From the NCBI RefSeq assembly GCF_032062135.1, contig NC_092859.1, forward strand, positions 46,803,791-46,867,790: a DNA stretch of 64,000 nt, in the 5' to 3' direction. Position 1 is the stretch's first letter, and each line of letters starts with the position of its first letter. The position numbers and the translations under genes are program-made. The notes beneath the pieces were generated by a model that was not told where the DNA came from, did not search any database, and saw nothing but the letters and a program-made list of their open reading frames with translations. This stretch comes from Pyxicephalus adspersus (lineage: Eukaryota > Chordata > Amphibia > Anura > Pyxicephalidae). Shown one piece after another: positions 53,101 to 64,000 of this stretch.

Positions 53101-53889
53101 GATTTTTGCAAATATTTACAAATAAAATGTGTGAATTTTGAGTGAAAACATAAATGGATCCCCAAGTCTCTAGCCAATAGTGATGCACAAATCTGCCAGG
53201 ATTCAGTCCACCAGCAATTGACATTTCCAGGCCAAATAAATGCCAATATGTAAAAAAAAAAAATTCTAAGCAGCAGATAAGGATAAAGAGATCAGAAACG
53301 ATTCAGAGGGAGGTAAAAAAAATAGCTCAAAAAGTATCTCATATTGTAGCTCAATGCATGAAAGCTTTAGCTGAAAGCTAAATGTTCCTGTTTACACTTT
53401 AAAGGATGCTGCTCACCTTTTTTACTCCATACCTAATGGAGTCCAAATAAGTTAATTTTTCCCTATAAGGATGCAACAAAAACATAACGTTACACAGAAC
53501 AACTTCTTAATTAGGGAAATACCTATTGCCCCTGGAGCTGAATCAGTAATTGATAAGAGCTATCATCTGTTCACCTCCTCTTCTCCTTTGACATGAACAA
53601 GACAGGCATAAACAATACCTGCTATCTAGTAGAGCTGCCAACATATTTTAGTAAAGAAGGAATTTAGTTGCACCTAAGGTAAACAATTTTCAAAGATTTG
53701 CAGAGCACTCTGTAAACTTTAACTGGGCCTTTAACTAAACTTTAAGAGAAAAGAACAGTAATGGAGGAAGTTATCTAGCCTTATGCTTTGATCCTACCAA
53801 TAGTGGCAATCTGACAGTCTTGTATTTCACCCATACATTAGCTGATTTCCATATGACGCTAAAAGCTACTGTCTTATTATTTCCGTCAT
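50111..53889. other. Non-coding
   Basis: Eroded relatives of the 49.4 kb array near 50.28 and 50.44 kb, an 11-12-base G run at about 50,873, the 51.1 kb repeat and AT-rich palindromes near 52,087. No gene. Confidence 0.5.
51130..51470. repeat. Dispersed repeat with AGCAACCAATCAG-type ends
   Basis: CTAGCTACCAATCAG (about 51,189) and GATTGGTTGCTATGGGTTAT (about 51,428) are inverted relatives of a common vertebrate repeat end. Related single motifs occur at 22,313 and 35,991. Boundaries are approximate. Confidence 0.4.
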
Positions 53890-54390
53890 CTTGCATTAGT
53901 TGTCACTAAAAAAGGCCAACTATACATTGGTGGTCAAGAGTAAAGAAATGCCACCTTACATTAGTGAGCAGCAGAGAAATGTCACCTTAAAGTAGTGATT
54001 AGCAGGAGAAATGCCATACTACTTTGGTGGAATGCTCCCTTAGTTTGGTGTTTATTGGTAAAATAGCCTCTTACAATAGTAGTCAGTGAAAAAAAGAAAA
54101 ATCAAGCTTCCATTATTGGTAAGTTGAAAAATGTCCCTTTATACTGTTGACCAGGGGAAAAATGCTCTCTTAGTGCAGTGGACAGTAAAACAAATAACTT
54201 GTTACACTGGTAATCGCAGGAAAGAAATGTTCCTTACAATGGTGGTCAGTGTGCAGAATACCCCCTTATATAAATGATATGTGAGAAAAATTGGTGGTAA
54301 AAAATGCCCTTTGTACAGACAACAAAAAAGTTTTGCCACTGTTGAAGGAACCCTCAGCAACCTTTAAAGGATCCCCAGGGTTCTTGTATA
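53890..54390 (+). repeat. Degenerate minisatellite, unit about 30-40 bp, inside a dispersed repeat
   Basis: Many diverged copies of an ACATTGGTGGTCAGTGG-like motif alternate with GAAATGCCCCCTT-like motifs (e.g. 53,921, 54,047, 54,236). The right end (GGAACCCTCAGCAACC, then CCCCAGGGTTC, about 54,348-54,383) resembles the start of the repeat at 58,805. Confidence 0.65.
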
Positions 54391-54499
54391 GCATACCCAT
54401 TATATATATATTTAAAGTGACAGTGGGGGCCATTTTCATGTTCATGAAGCCGGATTATGATAGTTTGACCTTTGTGACATTAGCTTACGCAGCTTTGAA

Positions 54500-55240
54500 G
54501 CATTAACTGTGGGCATCAGCAATGACAGGAACTATAATAAGGTGGGCTGCAAATTTTAAACTTTGTTCAAATAGGGCTAAGGGGCCCAAAGCAACCCAAG
54601 AAAATATTCCCCTCACGATTGTACCACCACCACCAGCCTCAAACGTTCATACAATGCAGGATGGATTCGAACAACATTTTCGTGTTGTTGACGCTATATT
54701 CTGACTGTCCTGCGGAAATCAAGACTTATCAGACCAAGCAACATTTTCCAATATGCTTTAAGGTTTGAAATATTGTGCATTCAATGATGCTCTTCTCCAT
54801 AAATTGGTTGTAAAGAATGGTTATTTAGAATAGTGTTGCCTTTCTATCAGATCAAACCAACCTGGCCATCCTTGCCTGACCCCTGGCATTAACACAGTAT
54901 TTTTAAACAGAACTGAGCACTTGCTTGATAGTTTCCCTTTTTCAGATGATACTATATAAATTTTAGAGATAGTGGTGCATGAAAATCAGCAGATCAGCAG
55001 TTTTTGAAATACTTAGACCAGCTTGCTTGGCACCAAAAACCATCCCACATTCAAAGTCACCTAAATCCCCTTTTTCCCCCACTCTGATGCTTGGTTTGAA
55101 GCAGGTTCCTTCATAATGTTTACAAGCCTAAATGTATTGAGTTGCTGCTACTATATGTTGGGCAAATTAGATATCTGCTTTAACAAGCAGTTGAATGGGT
55201 GTACATAATAAAGTGGCAGATGAGTGTACACTGTATATAT
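54500..55240 (-). mobile_element. Decayed Tc1-like transposon with transposase on the minus strand
   Basis: Read on the minus strand, the block follows a widespread vertebrate Tc1-like element. The end at 55,200-55,240 carries the terminal motif with TACATAATAAAGTGGC. Next come a helix-turn-helix-coding part at about 54,850-55,100, the region around the first catalytic Asp (a WSDKS reading at about 54,730-54,745, followed by a stop), and the stretch through 54,510. Similarity stops near 54,500, before the second catalytic Asp, so about half the transposase and the other terminal repeat are gone. Frameshifts and stops throughout make it inactive. Identification is from memory of the family's sequence. 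Confidence 0.75.
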
Positions 55241-58200
55241 ATAATTACTGCTTCCTTTAGCTGCACATACATATGTGTTCATATCCATCAGTCAATACAA
55301 AACACTTTTGTTTAAATATGCTTGATGCTAGTAGAATGCACTTATGATGATAAGACCCTACAATACCATTATTGTATGTAAACAGCGTGTAATATCATAA
55401 TAGCATTGGCTTATACGCTAAGCGTAAAGGGAAGTAAATTGCCTAGTGATACGCTAGAAGTTTATCCTGCTAACCATGATGAAGCAGCTGCCCCCTCTAG
55501 CAGCTGAGCACCATGTCAGGGATATCTGCCTGCAGATGTTCACCTCATCAGTACACTAGATTAAAGGGTCCAAACACTCACCGAGAGCCAAATCCTGCAT
55601 ATAAATAGTCTGACATCAGTATCCATGCATAGACTTAACCTTTAGCAGATGGTTAAGCTTCTGCAGAATTGATTACATTTTGATGCACACCGTTTTCCTT
55701 GTTAATACTGATTTTTTAATTATATCCCAGGATTACAATCCAGGCAGCCGGATAAACGTTAATTCCATAGCAATACTGATAAAGGCTGAGAGCTCCCTTT
55801 ATGTTTTCTCCTTTCCCCTAGCAGCACTTACATTCAGAATGTGTAACTATGCAAGCATCCCAGTTTATTGGTTGATAGTGTCGCCAATCCTTGCTACTTG
55901 GACTAAAACAATCAGCCGGGAAACAAACCACCCATGGAAAGAATTTCCATAATCCCCAAGCTTCACTAGTAAAACTTTGATGTTTGATTTGGCAAGGTCT
56001 GTGTAAAGGTTAATGTTTTCAATCAAGGTTAATGTGTCAATCCTTTATTTCCTATGGGGTCTGTAATATAGTAGTAGAGTAGAAAGGAAAGTGTTCCCCA
56101 TTTACGCTCACCTATTATAAGACACTGTAAAAAGGTCCGGGAGAATAATTATGAGCATGTTAATACCACATATCATAGGGATCGCTGGATCTCCAGCAGG
56201 TTCTATACTGCGGCTCTCATTATTGGAGTAGTGGTGAAATTCCAGCACTGAGCCAACATGTGGGAATCACGGCCATAGGTCACTACAGAGTGGATAAAAG
56301 CCTAAGGAACAACTCTAGGCAACAAATAAAATCACACACTGCTGATAAAAAAAACAGAAAACAGTGCAACCAGTCTAAAGGCAGGAAAATTAGATTACCC
56401 TAAAATAAATTTACAAAAAATATAATATAGTTTTTAACATGTTGATGTAATATGAAAAGTAATTTATAAATCTGCATTTTTTATTAGTATATCACCTGAT
56501 GATCCTGCCATGAAAGTCTTGTCAAACATTTCCTGTTATTAGGGTGACAATACTTTCTCCCCGTCTATTTGTGCTCCTGTGTTGTCACACAGGCTTCTGA
56601 ACATGGCCCATAATTGCCCTGAGAAACTGCAAAAGTGGAGCTATCAACTGATATTTTCATGCTGGAAGGATACACGATAAGTAATGTTTTGTTCCTATTG
56701 GAGTTTGTCCCCATTGGAGCAATTTCTCATCACAAAATAAAATTAAGGAAATCTTCCCCCATGGTAAAAAAAATTGGCTATATTAGAGCTATAGAGTATT
56801 GTCAGTGACTGCATATTTTTTATTGTAATGTACCTGGATATAATTTTATTGTGGCTTTCCAATTTCTACATAATTGGTTTGGCGATTGTATTTCATATAT
56901 AGATTTACAGATAATGTCTTGATACCTGATAGACTGCTGATATAGGATAACCCAACCACTCAGACAGTATTGATTTCAGCCACTCTGATTGGGCTGATGG
57001 ATTTGAACACTCTGTATATACACTCAGTAACAACAATTACTGCACAGGAAACACGCCCTATATATATGTCACTGTGACCACCACCATGCATGTGGAGTAT
57101 AAGATTTAAAGCCTGACTCTAGGCAAAATGTTTTACTTTATTTTGTATAGAGTTGGGAAAGGATTAGAGTCGCTGTCATGTTTTTCAGAACCTGAAACTG
57201 CATGCTGAATTCTAGCTGACTATTGTTAAGGAGTGCTGAGTGGAAACAAACATGTAGTATATAATTAAAAGAGTCCATGGATGTATTATCATGAATCGGA
57301 GGTTGTAATACATTTCAAAGTGCCCATTTTAGCCATGCTGAGTTTATCCATTGCTTTTGGACTTGACTTCCCCCCTAAGCACTACATTCCTCTGCCTACA
57401 ATGCTTTCTGCAAACTGCAGCCAGGGTAGAGCAGGGACATGAATACATTTTTCTGAATGCTTAGGGGTATGTATAATTAGACTGCAGAGAGACTGTGATG
57501 GGTGGAGTTGGGAACAACTGCTCTGCAGGGCCGCTGGCTCAGGATTACCTATCCTTATAATAAAAGACCTTGCACAGTAATAGTAACTTTAAAGGATAAA
57601 TGTTCTTTCAAAATCAACTGCAGGACTTTTCATAGTCAGACAATGTGTCTGGAGATTGTAATTATAAAGGGGAACCTTTTCCAGAAGCAAGTGTTCTCTG
57701 AACTGCCTGGTCTCTATGCGGCCAGCTCAGTAATTACAATCTCTGTACGAAATCAGTAAGCGCAGGCAGCATACTATGAGAAGAAGAAGATAGAGAATGG
57801 CAAAGATCCCAACGGTCCCTCCTTTAGAGGAACTGACCCTATTTTTAAACCATATCCCACTGTCCCCCTGTTCTTACTCAGTTGTAACTTTTTTGGTCTG
57901 ATGTATTTATCTCTACAAAACCCAAGGTTTAATCTGGTAGTAGTTTGTCTTTTCTGGTTCATCCCACTTCATCTACATGCCAATAAAAATAATAAAGTGT
58001 TTTCTTTTTTCATGACGTGTCTTATTTTATACCTAATGATGTTATAATTGTTGTAGTTCTTCAGACAGATCATAGCTGTTGTTGGGGACTGGCGGGCTGC
58101 TGTTCATTGCTTTCAGAAAACATCACAGCATCCTGACACGGTATTCCTGTAAAGAGCCCTGATGCAAACATTGGACAAGCTCTTGGAGGGAGTTATTCAA

Positions 58201-58804
58201 ATATCAATATGCCTTGATGATATTTAAGTCTGAGGAGGCAGGCATTCCTAGGCAGTCTGCAGTTGCATGCACACTAGTAACAACTGGATGTTATGCTAAG
58301 CCTTGATTCTTTAGACTTAAATTAAAAAATGGTGGACCAGGAACAGTTTGTCTGAGAAGGAAATGGCTTCATGATGCTCACTGTCCATCACTCAAGAAAT
58401 CAGGCAAGCTCCATCTGCTTGTTGCAGCTTCTAATGCATGCCGTGAGAAGCTAACTGTGTGCAGTAAAACCGGAGTAAGCATTTTAAATATAGAATAGCT
58501 TGTACAGCTGTGCAAGACTGAAGGTAAGACAGGGGTTTAGCTTTGTTACATATCTATAAGGTATTTGCTCCAAACATTTTTTCATACCCTGACAAGACCT
58601 ACCCTAAATTTTAATTATTACGTTTTGGAACAAATTCAAGATTTTTTGACTGAAACAAATACTTTACATACAGAAATGGTTGTTTGTATTTCCCGGTTAC
58701 CTATAAGTGGCAAGTTATCACTTAATCTTCAATATATCAATTAATAAGACCTTTACAAAGGCAAAATTCACAAGTAAACATGTCAAGCTGTCCATAAAGT
58801 ACAG
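55241..58804. other. Non-coding
   Basis: No element with definable ends and no exon recognised. The frame at 57,502-57,759 is not supported by any family. Confidence 0.5.
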
Positions 58805-59070
58805 TCTTTCTCAACCTTTTCATTATGGGGGAACCTTTAAATTAACTTTCAGGTCTCAGGGAACCCTAGACAACATTTATGATATGCAAAATTCATGGTA
58901 CATTAGCCTGTTGGACAATGGTACGAATGCCTCTTGCACTGTTGGCCAATGGGAAGAACGCCAATCTTACAGATACCAAAATAGATTATTGGCATCAGTG
59001 GTATTTGACCTGAGTTGTACTTGACCTGCTCCAACCTCTGGAGGAATGTTAGGGTTCCATAGTACCCATA
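58805..59070 (+). repeat. Dispersed non-coding repeat with inverted ends
   Basis: Begins with a TTCTCAACCTTTTCATTATG-type end followed by CTTTCAGGTCTCAGGGAACC. It has TTGGCCAATGGGAAGAACGCC in the middle and closes near AATGTTAGGGTTCC, partly complementary to the start. It matches a frequent frog repeat from memory; the middle shares the motif of the minisatellite at 53.9 kb. Confidence 0.5.
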
Positions 59071-59587
59071 CTCAACACATCCAACTGCAACATCTTTACC
59101 AAGTCTGATGTAAGTCATAGGCTTGTCACCCAAACAGAGCATTCAAAAAAATCAAATGCAGACACAGGTAAGTGGACATGTCTATTGTGTTTTTCTATAT
59201 ACGTGGTTTTACTTTTAACTGTTTCTTTAAAGACAGTGATTATGGCGACTCATAGATGGACATATCTTAAACCTAATAATGACAGATAATAAACACTCTG
59301 CAGGTCATTGTCTGGAACCATCAGACCTGCTGTGACTTTAATCCTTGACTCAGACAATGCTTATCTCCAGCTCACATGCAGTAAAAAATTGATACTTCCT
59401 TACCAGGAAAAACACAAAAATATTGAATTGTTTTAGGAGATTTATCTGGTTTACTGGAAACTTCCGGTGCTTTTGTGTTACCATTATTGATGGTTAGTAT
59501 TACTACTACATAAAAGACACAAACACTAATTTTTTTTTTGAAGATTTAATTTTTTTTGAATAAATATTATTTATTATTATTATTATA

Positions 59588-59630
59588 CACCTGCCTGCAA
59601 ATAGTAATATGTACCATTTGCAGGCAGGTG
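59588..59630. repeat. Perfect 15-bp hairpin
   Basis: CACCTGCCTGCAAAT (59,588-59,602) and its exact reverse complement (59,616-59,630) enclose a 13-base loop. A TTATTATTATTA tract lies directly to the left. It could be the ends of a collapsed TIR element. Confidence 0.85.
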
Positions 59631-59900
59631 AAGCTTTATAGCAGTTATTTTATTGAAAGACAAGATGGAGGACAAAACAGCATCTCCTACTCTGGTAGAT
59701 CACATGGCTAGACAACTGGCACAGTATGCTTTACAAACACCACATTATGCTAAACCACAAACATAGAAAAATAAAGAAAACAAAACATCCGCTAATTAAC
59801 TTGTTTCAAAAAGTGATACAATTACCAGAAACTTTTAAATTAACCCTAATGATGAGCAAAATGATTGCTGGTATAGGTTGAATCACTTGAAGAAGGGTGA

Positions 59901-60675
59901 AAAAAAGAATATACGATGAAGAACACCAATTTTTGTAGCGGGATTTTTTAGGCCAATATCAACCACATATATAATAAAAATAACAAAATTATTTATTAAT
60001 ATTTACATTACAAGGCTCATTTCCAGTACATAAAACCACATAAAAACCATTATTAACCACAATCATCTCTCCTTCCAGAGTGTCCCTGTGAGGGATATAT
60101 TCTGGGTAAATTCTCTACGCGTTTCGCAGAAATATCCACTTCCTCAGGAGAGAGGAGAGAGAATCTGATGCTTGTGTTCTTAGCAACACTCTCTGTTAGG
60201 ATCAGTAGTGGGGAACAGATCGGTAGTCATGGCAGTGAAGCTGATATATGTTTTGCTCTGGTATCAATTTTAAATCACATCTAGTTGTTATTACAGTTTG
60301 GAAGTCCTTAAGTTTTAATGTTATAACTATTAGTCAATTTTGGATTGAACTTGAAGCAAACAATAATTCCGTACTGAAATCTCACAGCTGAGCCACAAGT
60401 TTACACACCAGCCGGCTGACTGCAGCATGCAGGGGAGCTGGTGTGTAAACGTGTGGCACACAAGCATCAGATTCTCTCTCCCTTGTAAAGTAAATATTAA
60501 TGAAAATTGTAGTTTTTTTTATAATATATGTTGTTGATATTGGCCTAAAATATCCCGCTACAAAAATTGGTGTTCTTCACCGTATATTCTTTTTTTCTGG
60601 GTTTAATAGGGGATGTGGTCTACGTGATATATAACATATGTATAGGTGGAAATCTTCTTCTTCTTTGTATATCAA
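59901..60675. mobile_element. 775-bp element with long inverted arms and flanking 14-bp direct repeats
   Basis: TTGAAGAAGGGTGA occurs at 59,887-59,900 and 60,676-60,689, bracketing the unit like a target-site duplication. The left arm (59,901-60,018, continuing at about 60,153-60,178) is a close inverted copy of the right arm (about 60,455-60,598), e.g. ACACCAATTTTTGTAGCGGG on plus at 59,923 and on minus near 60,570. The left arm is split by a ~137-base segment absent from the right arm. A 77-base unpaired tail follows the right arm. No reading frame. Long target duplications suggest retroposition, so a Penelope-like or other non-autonomous retroelement is possible. Confidence 0.65.
60115..60148 (-). 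ncRNA. Hammerhead-ribozyme-like core (tentative)
   Basis: On the minus strand the order is CTGAGGA, then a weak hairpin (GTGGA pairing with a TTCTGC arm using G-U pairs), then GAAA and CGCGTAG. CTGANGA ... GAAA is the conserved core order of hammerhead ribozymes, which occur in Penelope-like elements. An extra A separates CTGAGGA from the helix, and I cannot find a convincing stem I/III pair or cleavage site, so it may be a decayed ribozyme or chance. Confidence 0.25.
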
Positions 60676-60689
60676 TTGAAGAAGGGTGA

Positions 60690-63600
60690 CAGCAGCCTTG
60701 GGCCATTCCATACCAAATATTTAGGTTTCCAAAGTTAAAACCGATGTTGCATACAATGAACATTAAAAAACGAATACCTTACAAATTACAAAAAAAAGCT
60801 TTTTCAATTTGCCTTTTAATTGATTCAAATCCAGACCAGGTCAGAGCAGGAAATGGGCACATGGAATTTGAAAATAGCTCAGTGTGACACAACAAATAGC
60901 CTGGTGACCATGCACTGCTCCCACAACCATCAATCACAGCTACTGTACCCTAATTGATATCCTGAGGGCCTTATTGTATTCAAATAGCAGCTGACAGGTG
61001 CAATGATAAGTGACACAGGCTTTTAATCACTGGCACAAGGCGTCAGGCTGAGTGCTCCCTCCGTCATCCCCCCTGCTCAATGCTATATCTAAAGGTGGGC
61101 ATTTATTACAGCCTATTAGCATGCTATGGTTTCATTTGCGTTCAGTCAGTGCTTCATTTGCTGGTGAAATACATTTTTTCTGGATGCTCTCCCTGACAAT
61201 ACGTGTTAGGGATTAGCTCATTTAATACACACTGCCTTGTTCCCCTGACTACCTGTGTGTATAGCAATCAGTCTATAATAAGAAAAATGGTGGGGTGGAA
61301 AAATGAAAGCCTGCACTGACATAGCTCCAGGGAAGGAAGTCATCCTTTGGCATCTTATTCAGAAGAGCAGACATATGTTATAGTCAACTTTACCTCTCTG
61401 TGGGAACCGCACCAGAGGGTCCTCTCCAGATGTTGCTTAATCTGTACGTGTAGGTGTAAAATGCTGACACTGTGATTCCAATAGAGATAACTTGTAAAAG
61501 AGTCAGAGAGAAGAAAAAAAAAATAAAAACCAACGTAACTGAATTCCCCCATTATCTATTCTCAGTTGAAATCCTCTGCTAAGCAATAGTTTAGCAAATC
61601 AAGGGAAATAGATTAAACTTGGTCCATCTGCATGTGGTGTAATGTACGATAAAAAGTGATTTGCAAGCCATGTTGCATAGAATACAAATGCACACCAGCT
61701 TTCTTTGACAGGGCTGGGGGTGTTAGCAAGGATTTATTGCGTTATCCTGGGCTGCGGAAGGCAGGTGGAATCATAAACTACCCTCTGTATTTAAGTGAAG
61801 AATCGCCTAGCTTTCTATGCTTTTGATTAATAAAGTTTTTGCTGTTATTCACTGATTTTTTTTCTGTAGTTTCTGGCAATATTTTTAATATACAGTTTTT
61901 GTTTTTTTGACCTGAAAGCAATCAGTAAATTATTTGAATAGTGAGGCAGTCTATTTGAGATAGTCGGGGATGGATTTTAAAGTAGTCCACATAGACCATG
62001 GCTTGGGACACCACAGCCAGAGAGGCTTGTTAAAATTCAACTCTTTGGCTCAAATTACTATTACTATAAAAACTTCTGTCCTGGCAGATATTCTGTGTGT
62101 GGCTTCCTCTATTCACTACCTCTGCCTGGCCCTGGCCACAACATTTCAACTTTTAATATAATCTAACTTAAAACGAATTAATGAACGACTGATTGACACA
62201 GACCATTGTTCACTCTTATGGAGGAGGGCACGCTTGCTCGTCCTCCCCCTCCACTCTCCATTTATTAGAATAGTGCTTGTTTCTTCAATCCTCTGATGTC
62301 TATCAGATATCTGTATGGGAAGTAAGCCAGTTTACCACTTCAGATACCCAATAAAAAAAGGATGCCTTTACCAAGAAGTAATAATGGTGTGGCAAATCTA
62401 ATATTTTTTTGTTGCAGGTCCCGCCATGCAAAAAGTGCCAAGCACTATTTACTGCTCTAGAGCTGTATTCTAAGTCATTTTCAAGATGCTATGTGACCAG
62501 AAGACACCTACAACAAAGGTTTGTTTACCAAATGTTTTTAAATATAAATGTGGGGGTGTCCTGGTAGGTGGGGTGCTCCAGTAGGGAGGAAGACTCTAAT
62601 TCAAGTAAGCACATGCTGCTACTCTTAATTGCACCTAGCCTCTGGAATATCATCCAAATAAAATGCTAGAGTGATGATAGAATGATGATGATAGAAAAGA
62701 AATAGGCATTTAGAGTTCATGGTTTGAAACATTTACCCAGTCTGAGCTAGAATAATAATTACATCGCAGTACTAAATTATCATTATTATTCTCTGTAGAG
62801 ACGTCCATAGCACTCAATCACATGGTAGGTGTTAAATGTCTCGATGCCATAGATAACAGCCCACATCATCATACTGTACAGATGTTCATCATGTTTTAGA
62901 AGGATAAATACTTTTGAAGAAAATTCCACACAAGCATTTTGTGTTAAAATAAAATGATCAGTTATTGTTTTGTGTTTCTGAAAGGTAAACACAACTTCAC
63001 AATTACATTATATAAATTGGCAACTCATTAGGGCTGTCAGGTTCAAAGCCTGGACTTGATTACCCACCTCTTGGACAACATCAATTAAAATGATTTCTTG
63101 CTGCCGGCTGAGGAAAAAGCCCGCCTCCACGTCATAAAACAAACTATATAATATACGGTGTGGTATTATTGTTCATCGGCACACTAGTTGCCTAGTGTGT
63201 AAAAATGACACTTAATATGGGAAAGGTTGTTGACCTATGCTTAAACAATTCAAGCATCTCTTGTAATTGTCAGCACAAGGATTAACAGCTGTTAATGAGC
63301 ACATATGTCTAAACATTTGCTCATTACACTAGATATGTTTTATGGTATGCTAGCAGCCCCTTGCAACTAAGGAACATATGATTTTTTTTCAGAGAAAATA
63401 GATCAGTCTTTTCACTGCATTTTAATTATTTCAACTATATTAGGCCACTAGGAATGCATAGAGGTGGGATGTTGCTGGCAAGTTCTGATAATACAAGAAA
63501 TGGTTGAAGCTTTGCCCAATCAGAACTGCCCAGCAATGCTTTCTATTTTTCTAGGGATAAAGTTACATTAAAGAATGACCAGTTTTAAGAAGTATTTCAT

Positions 63601-64000
63601 CTCTTGTGTTTCCGAGTGAACTGGCAGCTTTGTTTTTATTTATTATCCTTATAAAAAGAAATATATTTGCCATTGCTGATTTTGAACATGCTGGTTGTCT
63701 GGCTGGTATACTAAATATTTAGCTTTAAATGGATATGGCACCAGACACATTTTTAAATTTTTTAAGTGCATGCATGCAAAGTAATGAGTAAGCAGAACAT
63801 TTACAAGAATTTACAAGACAATGCCTTTTTTTAGTAACCAAGGTCAAAATCTGCTTCCTAGACTAAGCTTCTAACTATAGTTAGAAGTACATAATCATAT
63901 CATTCATGGTGCCTGTACAGTTCTTGGTTGTGTCCACAATTGTTTCACACCAATTAAATGTGGGAGATTAGATTTAAAACGCACTCGCTGAAGAGAGATA
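60690..64000. other. Non-coding, with candidate conserved blocks at 60.88-61.26 and 63.08-63.36 kb
   Basis: The two blocks have balanced composition, no recognisable repeats and clustered E-box and homeodomain-type cores. The second contains the perfect 16-base palindrome ATTAACAGCTGTTAAT (63,281-63,296). No coding exon is seen. Confidence 0.4.
62175..62330. mobile_element. Possible decayed relative of the 28.4 kb MITE
   Basis: The stretch around 62,205-62,270 (TTCACTCTTATGGAGGAGGG, then a pyrimidine-rich arm and CATTTATTAGAATAG) parallels the interior of the MITE at 28,447-28,778 (TTCATGCTCTATGGAGAGGG, then CCCTTTCATTAGGATCGG). Ends and duplications are not clear, so the boundaries are approximate. 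Confidence 0.4.

Noticed and set aside
54522..54704. 60-residue plus-strand frame
   Set aside because: It is antisense to the decayed Tc1-like transposase.

Overview
The window is vertebrate nuclear DNA, most likely from a frog. It is AT-rich and nearly gene-free, and it is littered with short TIR elements (including ones starting AGCTGCGTACACAC), hAT, TTAA-flanked and Tc1-like relics, (AT)n/(GATA)n microsatellites and degenerate minisatellites, a mix I associate from memory with neobatrachian frogs. The frog assignment is an inference; no species can be named from the sequence alone.

There is one convincing protein-coding exon, on the minus strand at 44,669-47,152. It encodes the complete ectodomain (six cadherin repeats), the transmembrane segment and the proximal cytoplasmic region of a protocadherin, and ends at a good splice donor (GAG|GTAAAT). 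EC6 and the end of the cytoplasmic part look most like clustered protocadherin variable exons of the C type (PCDHAC2-like). EC1 and a cytoplasmic motif also resemble PCDH10. I saw no second protocadherin exon in the 17 kb upstream and no recognisable constant-region exon in the 44 kb downstream, so most of positions 1-44,668 is probably intron, and 47.2-64 kb is 5' flank or the space before the next upstream exon.

Region by region: 1-3.3 kb is non-coding with an (AT)n tract and a degenerate minisatellite. 3.3-4.0 kb is a TIR element broken by an assembly gap. 4-14.8 kb is non-coding with a TTAA-flanked MITE, a hAT element with an intact 8-bp target duplication, and two CTCF-like motifs. 14.8-15.7 kb holds two almost identical Harbinger-like MITEs in tandem. 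17.3-17.9 kb is a TIR element carrying a 31-bp minisatellite. 18.7 kb has a perfect 69-bp tandem duplication. 27.3-28.1 kb is a broken copy of a dispersed Cys-rich repeat-encoded protein. 28.4-28.8 kb is a third type of Harbinger-like MITE. 41.5-43.7 kb is a microsatellite-rich block. 44.6-47.2 kb is the protocadherin exon with a CpG-dense 5' two-thirds. 49.4-50.1 kb is a degenerate ~105-bp tandem array with two full CRE sites and a nested repeat insertion. 53.9-55.2 kb is a minisatellite-bearing repeat followed by an antisense Tc1-like transposase relic. 59.6-60.7 kb holds a perfect hairpin and a 775-bp element with long inverted arms, 14-bp flanking direct repeats and a hammerhead-like core. 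The last 3 kb contains candidate conserved non-coding DNA.

The functional content is therefore one neuronal-type adhesion gene in repeat-rich non-coding DNA. I found no tRNA, rRNA, CRISPR or other RNA gene that I could support.
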